Positions 1-14,232 of a DNA stretch of 64,000 bases are shown piece by piece; position 1 is the first letter of the stretch, and every line of letters begins with the position of its first letter. The stretch is taken from contig NC_059268.1 of assembly GCF_017591435.1 (NCBI RefSeq), positions 13,373,684 to 13,437,683 on the forward strand, written 5' to 3'. The notes under the pieces are model-generated. The model was not told where the DNA came from. It made no database searches and saw only the letters and a list, made by a program, of their open reading frames with translations. A program made the position numbers and the translations under genes. The DNA is from Portunus trituberculatus (Eukaryota > Arthropoda > Malacostraca > Decapoda > Portunidae).

Positions 1-224
1 GTGGTAGATTAACAAGGATTCCACATTACTGATGGAAAGACACCCATGAGATCCCGAGTAATCATCTTTGTAGCCTTAGAAAACAGTTATGATGAGAGAA
101 AACATTTAAGAATATAACCCATTTAATTTTACGTCTGGCAGTTCATTCAGGGAGACGTTGCCAGCTTAGTCTCTCATGTTCTTACCACGTCAGTTCCTCG
201 TATTCAACTGTAGTCTTTTCTATA

Positions 225-865
225 GTAACATAATTTAAAGACTTCCATAGTACTTCTGGCACACACATCCTTCTATAGTATTTTCAGTCGTGAGGGCATT
301 GAGACAGTGTTTCAGTGTGGCAGCTGCGTTGTTTGGGCTGGCTTATCTTCCTGAGTAACAGTGTAAAGCTTTCTATGGTACTAATATTTCTGACACGTAT
401 TTTCCTACACCGTTCCACAGTATTTTCAATCGTGAGGCTGTGTTTCAGTGTGGCAGCTACGTTGTGTGGTATGAGTCTGAAGCTTTCTATGATACTAATG
501 ATACTTTTGATATGTATTTTCCTACATTCTTCCACAGTATTTTCAATCGTGAGGCAATATTTGTCAGGCAGTGGTGCGGTATGGGCTACCTTAGTTTCCT
601 GAGTAACAGAATCTAGAGCTTTCTATGGTACTACTGATATATCTGACACCTATTTTCCTACACCTCTCCACTGTATTATCAATCATGAGGCAGTATTTCA
701 GGGTGGCCGTAGGGTTGAATGGGCTAGCTTCGCGTCCTGAGTAACAGTCTAAAGCTTTCTATGTTATTAATGATACTTCTGACACGTACACTCTTCCAGT
801 GTTTTCAATCGTGAGGCAGTGTTTCAGTCAGGCCGTGGCGCGGTGTGGGCTGGCTTAGCGTGACT
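225..865. repeat. Satellite-like tandem array, ~136-bp unit, about five copies
   Basis: A diverged unit recurs in the same order each time: a block with AAGCTTTCTATG, then TTTTCCTACAC, then TATTTTCAATCGTGAGGCA, then a GTGTTTCAG block and a GGGCTGGCTTAG-like block. The AAGCTT-like landmark falls at about 366, 480, 616 and 752, preceded by a diverged copy near 239. Spacings are therefore about 127, 114, 136 and 136, which suggests a 136-bp unit with deletions in the early copies. Short open frames inside it are by-products of the array. I recognise no known satellite family. Confidence 0.8.
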
Positions 866-2121
866 CTCTCCCCATTACGCTTCATGGCACGTGGACGAAC
901 ACCCACCTCAGTTGGCAGTCCGTGCATGAATTTTTGACATGATTTTGTTTATGGGAGTGAGAGGTGTTGTGAAGCGCTCCATGATTGCAGGCTGCGCGGA
1001 GTGTGGGAACCTAAAGCAATGCCTCGCCTTCCTCGCCCATTTCAACCCTTTGTTTTTGCTCTCTTTTTTTTTCCCCCGCACCTGTATACTGATGAACTTT
1101 CTTTATGTTTAGACGGAGGTGTTTTTATGTTGCCACTACCTTCCTCATACTGAGCGTCATTTGCCAGTCTTATGTGTTCAGACGTTGGTGTTTTTCCTTT
1201 ACCGAGTATACTTTATGCTGTCTTTTCTTTTTTTTTCTGTTTGTTTATGGTATGCTAGCAATGAATTCATGGGAGCCTTATCTTTTTTCTGGTCTATTCT
1301 TGGCTGTTTGTGTGCGTGCGTGTTATTTTTTCTTATATTTTGCATGATTTACATTCTCTCTCGTGCTGTCTAGACGGGATTATGTCTTCTTAAAGAGACT
1401 CACACACATGAAAGGCTAAAAATACCTTAGTTAATTCACCCACTGAATAAAAAGTAAGTGGCTTCGTAATTTATAGAAGAATTAAAACCATTCACCTTTT
1501 TCATGAACTAACAATTCCCCATGTCGTAAATACGTGTTTAATTAAAGCTCCATCGTCATCTAGCACTGGAGTCGCGAAGTAAACATGTATCAAATGTGTC
1601 GTGCTGGAGCCAGGCTGTCCGCGCTCGGCTGTTCCTGTCTCGCTTTGATCTTGATAAGTTGGTCGTTAAAAACATTGACATTTTTCCTCTCGTGCCACTC
1701 CAGATCGTCCTTTATCAATCTGCTATCGTCCAGACTCCTTCATTGTCAGAGGAAAATTTCTAAGCTTTTACAGACTCAACTGCTTGTGTGTTGTGGCATC
1801 TCATCAAACTTTCTTCTCATTTCCCTTCCGTTATTTATATGGGTATAAATAACACTGGTAATTGGTATCAGTCGCTGTTCCTTGCTTTGCCGGAGCCTGC
1901 AGCGTTGTCTTAAGGTAATTTTTATCCTCTCAGACACTGGTGCGAAAACCTTAAAAGGAATGTGGTGTATGTGACAAAAAAAAAGTGGCTCAACTCCAGC
2001 TGAAGGTGATAGACGCACATTCTTCTACATACGACATGTACGTAGTCAGACACAGAGGAAAAAGTGCGACTAGAATTTACGATCTTGTTGCACGTTATTC
2101 TTTATACATGGTACATTAACG
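866..2121. other. Non-repetitive stretch, no gene seen
   Basis: The sequence is of mixed composition with T-rich patches near 1060 and 1210. Open frames reach at most 87 codons, overlap each other in different frames and show no domain. I see no convincing exon, RNA gene or mobile element here. Confidence 0.5.
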
Positions 2122-2212
2122 CCTACTTCTGCTTCTATTACTATTACTTCTACTTCTACTACTATTACTTCTACTTCCGCTACTACTACTACTGCTATTA
2201 CTACTACTACTG

Positions 2213-2277
<65 letters not shown>

Positions 2278-2527
2278 GCACCACTACTACTACTACTACT
2301 GCTGCTACTGCTACTACTGCACTACTACCACTACCACTACTACCACCACTACCACCACTACCACCACCACCACCACCACTACTACTACCACCACCACCAC
2401 TGCTACCACTGCTACTACTACTACACCACCACCACCACCACTACTACTACCTACTACTACTACTACCACTACTACCACTACTACCTTCTACTACTACCTA
2501 CCACTACTACTACTACTTCTGCTGCTG

Positions 2528-2592
<65 letters not shown>
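2122..2592. repeat. Long imperfect (TAC)n array
   Basis: About 470 bp of TAC/ACT trinucleotides with interspersed CAC, TGC and TTC variants. Pure (TAC)n blocks lie near 2215-2275 and 2530-2592, and the centre is enriched in CAC. It forces a low-complexity frame of Tyr, Thr, Leu and Pro runs, which I do not treat as a gene. Confidence 0.95.
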
Positions 2593-2593
<1 letters not shown>

Positions 2594-2671
2594 TCGCCTA
2601 TTCATTTCTCAATGGTCTTTACTACAATCATAGTTTGCAATATTGTGTAAATTATGCTGGCGTGGTTTGGG

Positions 2672-2673
<2 letters not shown>

Positions 2674-2712
<39 letters not shown>
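2674..2712. repeat. (GA)n microsatellite
   Basis: A perfect GA dinucleotide run of about 39 bp. Confidence 0.95.
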
Positions 2713-2714
<2 letters not shown>

Positions 2715-3877
2715 ATGAAGTGACGCGTGGAAACGGAAGCGGCAGGTTGAATATTCCCTATACAGCCCCACCCTGGTGTAAGCTGTCCGTGTTCCTCTCA
2801 GGTGACGGCACGTTCCTCACTGACACCCTCCTGACAATACCAGGCCAGGAAAGAATTACTCATTGTTGCGGCATCCTTTCCTCTTACTCCCATTTTCTTT
2901 ATGCGTGAAGGAGTCGGCCAAGGAGATAGAAGACGGAAAAAATGCCTTGCTATTATTCTACTCCTGAAAAAACGTAAAAAAAAGAACTTGTAGAAATGTA
3001 GAGTCGTTTAGTGTTTTAGTGATTCGGTTGTTCTTCCATGTAGATCTTAGGGAATTGAAGAAATGGAGTTAGAATAGGGTGAATATGTGATGTGTGTGAT
3101 CATAACTTCATTTACCTGTTTGAAGTCGTTTTTTTCTCCTTGCTGGATAAAAAAAAAAAAAATCTCTTCCCTTCCTCTAATGACTTCCTGCTGTTCTATT
3201 CTCCTCATTTTGTTTCTTGATTTTTCCAGTTCTCATCATTAATGCTTCCTCTTCCTTGTATTCATATCAGTCGTTATTAGTCTTTATCAGATCCCCGCTA
3301 TAACCTTTCTCTGCCAATACTTCCTCCTCTCTTGACCTGCCATGCTGCCCTCCCTCTCTCCCTCTCCTCTGCGTGTCTGCATTTCGCTCTCAGCATTTGC
3401 GCTTTCAACTGGTGCTGCATATGTCATTGAAACTGCATCATTTAGGCTGTCACAGGAGGTTCGAGTGTCGTCATATGCAGAGAGAGAGAGAGGGAGAGAG
3501 GGAGGGAGAGGGAGAGGGAGAGAGAATTGTATATCCGAAGAGGTAGAGGTGACATGTTAAGCTAATTTATATCATGTTCCTTAGATTATACGTAAACAGT
3601 CATTACATACTTGAACCTTTGAGCGATGGCTGTGTGAATGTGATAGAGAAGCAGATAGACAGGCAATTAGATGGACAGATTTACAGATACACTGACAGAC
3701 AGGACAGATGAAGTATATAGACTAAAGCAATGTAAAATCTATATACCTCAAAACAATGAGATATGAAGCTGCAAGAGAAAGGCACGCATTCTTCAAAGCT
3801 TTGTTCTGTCATCAGGACTACATACGTTCAAAGGATCACAGAAATAATGAACCGAAATGTCATGAACACTTTTATCG
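2713..3877. other. Mostly unique DNA with a GA/GGGA patch
   Basis: No gene is recognisable. An impure purine tract of GAGA and GGGA units lies at about 3480-3525. An A-run is at 3150-3161, and an imperfect AGACAGA-rich patch lies near 3650-3710. Confidence 0.5.
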
Positions 3878-4070
3878 CCCGTATTTAGAAACGCCTTCCT
3901 CTCTCTCTGGACAATTTTCCAGGGTCACACAGACAACTGATAGGTTTACAGGACAGTTTCTTCTTTTCATAAACTAGAAATCTTCCCAATCTATCAACAG
4001 AACCATGAAAATACTCTTAGAAAAACGTATGTCTTCAACTGCAGCCTTTCAGCATTTCAGAATACGAGAC
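3878..4070 (+). mobile_element. MITE family A, copy 1 (right end truncated)
   Basis: The left end (TATTTAGAAACGCCTTCC) matches the terminal repeat of the copies near 14.05, 25.15 and 48.79 kb. The interior shares CACAGACAACT, GACAGTTTCT, AACTAGAAATC, ACCATGAAAATACTCTTA and TCTTCAACTG with the other copies, in the same order. The right terminal repeat is largely lost: after CAGCCTTTCAGC the sequence passes directly to TTCAGAATACG. No coding capacity, so it would depend on a transposase supplied elsewhere. Confidence 0.75.
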
Positions 4071-4417
4071 TATTTCCTACAGACGTTGCAAAATCCTCGT
4101 TAGACTCAACAAAATCATTAAAACATTCTTGAAATCCCAATAACACCCACGAGAACCCGGTAAGAGTAGTCAAGATCAAGCACCGATATTTTTGAGAAGG
4201 CGGACTAAATTGAATGCTGAGTCACATGGAAAGGCTTAGCTTGCATGTAACATAGGGAGCAGTACCAGTGGATTCTGACTGGGCTAAGGGAGAGTCCACT
4301 TGTAACAATAGAGTGGGGTGAGAGTGGCTGAGAATGTTCGTATTTAAGGTTTAGTGTGACTTACGTGCGTGGGTTGTTGGGCGGGGGCGTTGGGTGCAGT
4401 GACTGTGAGGGACGCGT

Positions 4418-4460
4418 GGGCTGGGCTGGGTTGGGCTGGGATGGGCTGGGATGAGTCGGG
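4418..4460 (+). other. G-quadruplex-prone G-rich repeat
   Basis: Eight GGG runs, the first seven separated by two-base spacers (CT, TT or AT), lie on the plus strand within about 43 bp. This exceeds the usual four-run G3 quadruplex pattern. It sits in a wider G-rich patch (4376-4475) about 200 bp before a (GA)n array. Folding is predicted from the motif only. Confidence 0.7.
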
Positions 4461-4681
4461 GTGGGTGTGGCGGGAAAGCGTATAGGAGGGAGCGAGCAGA
4501 CACGGGAACTTGTTGAGGCAAGCGGCTTTAAACTCTCTCTGCGAATCCACTCGTTCATGGGGTCTGGTGCATCCTCCCCTCTCAGCGACACACTCGGCGC
4601 TCTTTTTTCATCGACAAGTTCCTCCTCGCGCGATGCTGACGGTCCTTGTATCCTTCTCCGTGATTTCTCTTTGTGGCTGTT

Positions 4682-4683
<2 letters not shown>

Positions 4684-4735
<52 letters not shown>
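4684..4735. repeat. (GA)n microsatellite
   Basis: A perfect GA run of about 52 bp. Confidence 0.95.
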
Positions 4736-4737
<2 letters not shown>

Positions 4738-5481
4738 ATAATAAACTGTACATCTTTTCTATATTATCTAACATCCATTACTGCATTTTCTTGCTGTTCA
4801 TTCACATTTTCGGACTTAAATAACAGAAATATTCAGTACTAGTCTTATTTTCCTCGTGCGTCACTCTCAACACACCGCTAAATCCCTCTCATGACCTTTG
4901 ATGTCCTGAGAAATCTTGAATTCTTTAAAAGCGTATACTTGTGAAGATCGTCGCTTTTGCATACTTTGAACGTCTTCCGGCTGAGTTCTTGGTAGGATAT
5001 AGTATCTTTATTTCCAACACGAGAACACGAGAGACACTATGAATGTTATTGAGCTGTGGGAGTGGGGAGGAAGGGGACAGTCACGGCCAAACGAATTATT
5101 ATGTACGTAGTTAGGTATTCACATTGGCAGCACCAGTTTAATTATAATTCACAATGCAATTTGATATTAATGTGAAATTTATATGGCGGGATAAAGAGGC
5201 AAAGTTATGATACTGTTGGGAGGGTCACACACTGGCTGGCCGGGGTAGATAAATATTGCTTCTGTATTACTCGATTATCTTACAAGGCGACTGAATACAA
5301 TTGTGCGAGAGTGTTGGGGAACTCCCTATGCACTATTTGTATTCCTGCCATGATAGGAGATGTGTATTATTGTCTTGGTTACTCTCCTCTCTCCACCCTT
5401 TGAATTTCAGTCTGATATGTAAAATGGTGAAGAGGATGCATGAGAAGTGCTCATCTAGAGTAAGAGTAACAGTTAAATGAA
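4736..5481. other. Unique DNA, no gene seen
   Basis: AT-rich single-copy-looking sequence. Open frames are short and unsupported. Confidence 0.5.
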
Positions 5482-5675
5482 TTGGTGATATCTCGTGCAT
5501 GCTTCTCTCTAGGGCATAAAGGGCACTTGAGGGGCAGAGAACTTGAAGCAAACCAGTGACGTTGTATTATGGAAGAAGTTGGTGATATCTCGTGTATGCT
5601 TCTCTCTAGGGCATAAAGGGCACTTGAGGGGCAGAGAACTTGAAGCAAACCAGTGGCGTTGTGTTATAGAACGAG
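5482..5675. repeat. Two-copy tandem duplication, 97-bp unit
   Basis: The block beginning TTGGTGATATCTCGTG at 5482 recurs at 5579 after an offset of 97 bp. Both copies run through the CTTCTCTCTAGGGCATAAAG segment to AAACCAGTG. The copies differ at only a few positions (for example GTGCATG versus GTGTATG, and AGTGACG versus AGTGGCG), so the duplication is probably recent. It creates mirrored short open frames, which I ignore. Confidence 0.9.
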
Positions 5676-6624
5676 AATGTGATATACTCTTGGCCAATAG
5701 TCGAGGAGCATGTAGCATTGATCACTGCCACCGTGTTTTCCCTCCCTTGTAAGTTCTCTGATTTAGTAACGACCAATCAGTTGTCGGGCTTCATAAGGAG
5801 ATTTTCAGATTACTGGACTTCCGAGAGACAGAGAAAACTAGATAAGACTGCGAGTGAGTGCTGCGGGATAATCGACTTGCAACCATGACTACTCCTTCCA
5901 CTCCTCCTGCCGTCCCAACCTCCCCCTGGTGCCACCTAGGTATTCGGGTGGAGTCTGCCCCGGTGTCCTAAGGCGGGACTTGGACAATTTTACTCCGGCA
6001 ACTTTTGGAATTAGGTTTGAAATTGCCTTCGGACTTTCCTCTTGATGGTATTTTTATGGAGCGTAAGTAGTTATCATTATGAAAAGAAAACTATGAAAAT
6101 ATGAGCAAAGGTGACTTGAATTGCTTTTTCATTAGGATGTGAGCACCTGAGTGGAAGATTGGCATTACTTACCAACATGAAATATTATCTACAGCCCATC
6201 GTGTTCTGAAATCCAGTGTTTTCATCCGAGGACTTGTTTTCAAAGTACTTAAGTATGATTAGATGGGTTCTTATAGTTGTTCTTACTATTGAATTTTGCA
6301 GAATACTTCTCAGACTATTTCTAGAACCATATAAAAACACCGCTAGAAACCTTAGTCATGTTGTATTTGAATCTACCCAAGTCGAAGTAAGATCACATTA
6401 TACTATACTATTCACGCTCTCCATTTCGCATCGGTTAAAGATAAATTATGAAGTGATCGCTTGGCCGGTGCATCAGTAGCCGAGGGTGATTCGGGCATGA
6501 ATGATTCAGGAATTAAGGAAATATTTAGAAAATCCTTGAGTCCACCTCTTATCCTGCCGCTGGTGTCTGGGAGAATCGACAGAAAAGACGTCATCATTTA
6601 TGCAGAGGGAGTGTATAACCAAGG

Positions 6625-6627
<3 letters not shown>
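5676..6627. other. Unique DNA, no gene seen
   Basis: No domain-bearing open frame, RNA gene or repeat is evident. Frames of up to about 130 codons overlapping the following (GA)n array owe part of their length to that array. Confidence 0.5.

Positions 6628-6700
<73 letters not shown>
6628..6700. repeat. (GA)n microsatellite
   Basis: A perfect GA run of about 73 bp. Confidence 0.95.
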
Positions 6701-6704
<4 letters not shown>

Positions 6705-7231
6705 TGGTGTCAGCAAATTCAGTACATCTGTGTCTTTATCTATTACACATGGCGAAGGAAAGGTGGTGCAGCGCTGTGAAATATTGTATTGGTGACGAGA
6801 GGAAGGCGATGATAGTGACAAAGCGCCTTCACGATGCATGTGTAATTGAAAGTGTGATGTGAGATGGAAGGAAACATTTTATATTTGTGAGAGTCAGAAC
6901 AGCCAGTATACAAATATTCAGCTTCAGTATCACACGGAAGAAACAATAAGCGAAATGATGGAAGAGTAATGAGAAACGCATCACCGCTCAGCTTGCATTT
7001 CACTGCTGCGGGGAATGATGCCCACGAGTATGGGGGATGACAAACTATTCTGAAGCAAGAAGAGAGCACTGTCAGCACTTGTAGCCTGTGCTGATCTTTT
7101 GCCCAATATGTTATCCCTGCCGCCTTTCGGAACGTTTTAATAATTTGTGACGTCTCTGCAAGTATTATTGGCTTGGTTATTGATGCATAAGTTAGTAAAG
7201 GAACTAGAGGCTAGGACTGGAGGCGGCGGAA

Positions 7232-7340
<109 letters not shown>

Positions 7341-7609
7341 TGTTTATGTGTGTGTATGTGTGTAGGTAGAAGCCGCAAGAGGTGAGGCCGCCCTTTGGTC
7401 GTTCCACCCTCACTGGTTGGTGGTGCTGCCGCCAGGAAACCACAGAATTTCCCTCCAGTGCGACACCGCAGCCTTGGCAGTGGTTGCCCTCGCGGGTCAC
7501 GGGGCCACGCCTTCCGCCTGCCTTTCCTGCCGGCCCTTTCGGTTACAGTGAAGACGCAAGGGCGCACCCCCACATCACGCTTATTTCTTGCTTGCCTCAA
7601 GTGTTATAG

Positions 7610-7696
<87 letters not shown>
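7610..7696. repeat. (CA)n microsatellite
   Basis: A perfect CA run of about 87 bp. The 7340-7609 interval before it is GC-richer unique DNA with no gene I can support. Confidence 0.95.
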
Positions 7697-7699
<3 letters not shown>

Positions 7700-8189
7700 C
7701 ATATGTTACTCTAAGATGGTCCCTGTGATTTTACTTCCTTCCACCATCATCACCACCACCACTTAACGTAATCCATCCCATAGGAATTGCCAGTGTAAAA
7801 ATAAAGGGCCGTAGACTGGAAGGAGGGACTCGGAACTTTGTGGATGGCGAGTCCCTATGGAGAACTCGTGGGGGCGTGGGTAAAGCAGCCCTATTATAAT
7901 GTGGTACTTGGGGTGTTGAAGCTGTCTCCCCCACTCTCTCAAGCATCCTTCTATCTCTCCACCACATATCCTTCACTTCTTCCGCCTCCGTCCACACGCA
8001 GCTTCAACCACCAAAAAAAGAAAACATTTGCCACTCGTGTTCATCTCATCGTCATCATTTCCGCCTTCAATTACAGGACGTGTTTCTCTTTTCTCACCTT
8101 TTTTCTCCACACCTTCATCATCCTCATTCCTTCCTCTATGTTGATCGTCGCGTCAAAACAGCGGCATTATTATCTGAGTTACTTTCATC

Positions 8190-8216
8190 ACCACCATTAC
8201 CATCACCATCACCATA

Positions 8217-8251
<35 letters not shown>
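8190..8251. repeat. (CAT/CAC) patch and (CTA)n microsatellite
   Basis: Imperfect CACCAT/CATCAC units pass into a pure (CTA)n run at about 8218-8251. Confidence 0.9.
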
Positions 8252-8490
8252 AGTTCCGCCACCACTCCCACCTCTCTTAGCGTCACAGACCGTCGCGAAT
8301 ACTGTTTTGAATTTGCAGTTAAGAATTAGGTGAGAGGGAAGGGAGTAGGTTAAAGTAGGTAGATGTGTGTAGTTTTCTTCACACCTCTTTACTGCTTCTA
8401 GTGTGTAGTGTGTGGTATTGGCTGATCTTCCTATTTATCCCTCTCCTCTCTCCCGAAAAATTAACCGTAGGAAATATAGGATACTCCAGT

Positions 8491-9060
<570 letters not shown>

Positions 9061-9127
<67 letters not shown>
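9061..9127. repeat. (GA)n microsatellite
   Basis: A perfect GA run of about 67 bp. Confidence 0.95.
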
Positions 9128-9131
<4 letters not shown>

Positions 9132-9448
9132 TCAATCACATCATATACCAATCGTGTTTCGTCACATCATATCGCTTTATTCAGAACAAGAGTATCTCCA
9201 GACAGAGTGAGTCATGTTCTGAAGACCTGCGATGTATTGAAAGTTTTCAGCGTGTCGTTATTTCTTCTCCAGCCTCTCGGTCCTCCGTTTGTTTCTGTCG
9301 TGTTTAGGTTATTCAGTGGCAGAGTTTTACATGAATTAAAAGCACCGTGTCCTTCTTGATTAGTTTGATGGTCAGACAGGAAGGAGAGACTGGCGCTTAG
9401 GAGGAAGTGAGGGTGAAAGGTTAAAGGTTGATGAAGTTGCATCGAGGA

Positions 9449-9452
<4 letters not shown>

Positions 9453-9501
<49 letters not shown>

Positions 9502-9510
9502 TGTGAGTGT
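9453..9510. repeat. (GT)n microsatellite
   Basis: A GT run of about 47 bp ending in GAGTGTGAGTG variants. Confidence 0.93.
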
Positions 9511-9590
9511 TAGAAGTATTAGTCATGTTACAGACTGACAGTGGTGTTTTGTTTAAAGTGAAGTATTTATATGATAAATAGAAATGTATT

Positions 9591-11257
<1,667 letters not shown>

Positions 11258-11318
<61 letters not shown>
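11258..11318. repeat. (CA)n microsatellite
   Basis: A CA run of about 61 bp. Confidence 0.95.
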
Positions 11319-11321
<3 letters not shown>

Positions 11322-11635
11322 CATTGAACAGGAAGGTTAACCACATTCAAGGAAGGGACACAGCTGGTTAAATGATTGTTGTATGAGCGCGCTTTCCGGA
11401 ACAGACGCCAGTGCTGCGGTAAATGACTTTAGCTTTGTCGTGGAAGTGTTTATGTCAAGACTGAAGATCGTTTACTTGTTGGAATGAAGTCGTTTCCTGC
11501 TACGCGTCCTTAGTGATGTTGTTCCTCATTTCTTACCTTTGATTTCTTAGCTTTAATTGTAAGTAGAAGTAGAGGTCAGTCTGAATTGCCTAGTTCCAGT
11601 AAATCTTGATGGTTTTCTAGTGGATGTTGTGTAGA

Positions 11636-11838
11636 TTCAGTACTGGGACACATTCTTACCTTGAAATTTGTGTAGGATTAGACCATTTTATTGCCATTAG
11701 GAAGGATTTGTGGAAGTCAGAAGGTTCATGGCCACAGTCTTTACTATTCTATTCCCCACATAAGTTTCTGAAGCTGTATAAAATCACCATATAGTGAAAA
11801 GAATGAATATTAAAACGCGTCGTTACTGAAGAGGTTAA
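11636..11838 (+). mobile_element. MITE family B, copy 1 (TTAA-type; left tip lost)
   Basis: The copy begins at TTCAGTACTGGGACACATTC and ends with TTACTGAAGAGGTTAA. The interior matches the copies at 26.4 and 49.2 kb: CTTGAAATTTG, ATTAGGAAGG, CAGTCTTTACTATT, CCCCACATAAGTTTCTGA and CTGTATAAAATCACCA, in order. The distal TTAACCCC of the left end is missing, while the right TTAA is present. There is no coding capacity. Confidence 0.8.
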
Positions 11839-12210
11839 TTAAATCATGTCATCACTTCAACTGAGAAAAGTGTTGAAAGGAGATAAACACTTGCACTTTT
11901 GAAACATTTAGTACGATGTGTCCATGTATCCTCAACACATACCTTCCTTTCTTTTTTTGATGTTGAGGGTGTTGCTGGGATGGTGTAGGGTGTTAAAATG
12001 GGAGGGAGAAGGGAGAGGCAGGTGGAGAAGGAGGGGCGCGAGGAGGAGTGTAGCCAGAAGGGTGGGGGGAGTGTGGTGAGAAATCGATGTTCGGTAATGA
12101 TTTTTCCGAGAAGATATTTCGATGTTCGGTTGGATTTTCCTGATGCAATTAATGTTTGCCCTTTTTTGCTCCGCGAGGTAAGATGAGAAAAGGTGTTATA
12201 GATCGAAGCA

Positions 12211-12212
<2 letters not shown>

Positions 12213-12286
<74 letters not shown>
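12213..12286. repeat. (CA)n microsatellite
   Basis: A CA run of about 74 bp. Confidence 0.95.
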
Positions 12287-12287
<1 letters not shown>

Positions 12288-12869
12288 CATTACACGGCAG
12301 GACTTTGACACAGCGCTCCTCGTCCACAGAAATCCGGGGTCAGCAAGAAACACGGTAATTGGTGACTCTTGGCTTCCTCCCGTCCCTCCTGCTCCTCCTC
12401 TTCCTCCTCTTCACGTAGCCTCGCTCCTTCCTGCCTGGTTACACTTTTCTTCTATGCCATTCCTCCCGAGCCGGTTATGTCCTTCTCTATCGGGTGGAAG
12501 GATCACGACCTTTGCCCTCCCGCCTCTGTTATTCATGCTGCCTGAGGTGCGTCCGGGCGTGCGGATGACAATCTTACTTTATTACAGATATATTGCCTGG
12601 AGGAAATCCCCCCCTTGAGAACATTTTCCCTTGTCCTTCTCTCCTTTGCTCGTTCTCTTTCTCTTTCCTTCTCTTCCTCCCTCTCTCCACATTTCGCTAA
12701 TTTTCCTTGCCCTCTCCTCCCACCAGGCTTCCGTTCCGTTCTGCGTCACGAAGATTGCCTTTCACAGGTGTCTGTTGCGTGCCAGGTGGCCGCAAGGCTC
12801 GCCTCGAGTACCGACTTTTATGCCCTGTCGCCGGATTTTGTCCTGACCTTTCTGCATGTATTGCTTCAG

Positions 12870-12870
<1 letters not shown>
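12287..12870. other. Unique DNA with pyrimidine-rich patches
   Basis: CT-rich words near 12375-12420 and 12615-12690. No gene or element is supported. Confidence 0.45.

Positions 12871-12933
<63 letters not shown>
12871..12933. repeat. (GT)n microsatellite
   Basis: A GT run of about 62 bp. Confidence 0.95.
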
Positions 12934-12935
<2 letters not shown>

Positions 12936-13550
12936 GTGCGTGCTCGCTGTACTCGTTTATTATTCAATTAATTTACATATCGCTTATTAAAAATGCTGGA
13001 GCTTTTTAGTTGCCGTGCTCGACCCGGTTTTGGTTTGATGTTACAGCGTGGATTAATACGGGACTAAAATGACGTTTCATGCACGTACATGGCTGTAAAT
13101 GGGGCGTAATTTGCTCACGTAAAATATCGATGCACGTACCGAGCGTCGCACCTTTTAGCTGATCCACACTTGCTTATCTATCCGTCGGTCCAGCAAAGGC
13201 ATCAAACACGAGGCGCACCAACCAGGCCTAGCTAGGATTCCCGTGTCATTAGCAGCGGCCATTTGCACTATTGACTTGCCTCGCCGCCCTTGGAAACCTG
13301 CACACACAAATCCACTTTCTGGGGGCGGTGGGAGTGACTGGCGTGATTCCCTTCCTGGGCGGCTCGGCGGACACACTAATCTGAGGCAAATGGTGGAGGC
13401 GCCGCTAGCTTCAGACCCAAACCTCACCTGTGGCTCGGGAATGACGCGGCTCCCTCAGCTTATAACGCCGCGGCCAAACTGCTCCTCGCTGATCCTTGAT
13501 TGGGTGGTGGAGCGTCCAGATTGTGCTGCCATTACTGACTTTCGTGAGTG

Positions 13551-13551
<1 letters not shown>
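12934..13551. other. GC-richer unique stretch, no supported exon
   Basis: The part from about 13190 to 13540 is richer in G and C than its surroundings. It carries opposing open frames of roughly 90-130 codons, but none shows a recognisable domain and the longer ones run into the adjoining (GA)n array. An exon is possible but not shown. Confidence 0.35.
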
Positions 13552-13628
<77 letters not shown>

Positions 13629-13658
13629 GTATTAGTGTGTGTGTGTGTGTGTGTGTGT
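13552..13658. repeat. Compound (GA)n ... (GT)n array
   Basis: A (GA)n run of about 73 bp, an 8-10 bp spacer, then a (GT)n run of about 25 bp. Confidence 0.95.
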
Positions 13659-14049
13659 ATACGGGAAGCATCGAGCACCTTTTGGCGTGTGTAAGTCCAG
13701 CACGAACTTCTCTTTTTGCCAGACACACTCATGATTAGCGTGGCCGAACAGACCGTGGGGGAGTCGGTTCTGGACGTCCATGTTGACATTACGTGTCTTG
13801 TGATTGTCTCGCTCAAACTCACGTTCCCTTCTGCGCTGTATTCACCGGTGTGTTCGTGCTTCCATTTTTCAGTCGCGTTCGTTCTGTGCCTTGAAGGGAA
13901 GAGCAGGGAATAGTTCCGGAATTATACTCTACAAAAAGCAATGTGCAAAATGCACAGGCATATTTTTTTGGTATTGCAAGATATTCAGTTTACAGTCAGT
14001 CAGTCACTTGCTATGTCACGCCAATTTGTACATATATACTCGTACTGTC

Positions 14050-14232
14050 GGCCATATTCAGAAACTTCTTGCTCTCTCACCATAACAATTTTTCAAGTCC
14101 CCATAAACGACTAGCGAGGTTTTCAAGACAGTTTTTCCTTATTATAAACTAGAACAATAAAAACACATGAGTATCTTCAACTAGAGCCTTTGAAAATCGT
14201 CATGAGAGAGCAAAGCGTTTTTTAATAAGGGT
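14050..14232 (+). mobile_element. MITE family A, copy 2
   Basis: The left end GCCATATTCAGAAACTTCTT followed by GCTCTCTCACC is roughly the reverse complement of the right end (GAGAGAGCAAAGCG, then TTTAATAAGGGTC). The interior follows the family order: AACAATTTTTCAAG, GTTTTCAAGACAGTTTTTCC, AACTAGAA, GTATCTTCAACTAGAGCC, TTTGAAAATCGTCATGAG. It is non-coding. No target duplication is obvious at the ends. Confidence 0.82.

Noticed and set aside
2064..2633. A 189-codon Tyr/Thr/Pro/Leu frame
   Set aside because: It is translation of the imperfect (TAC)n array.
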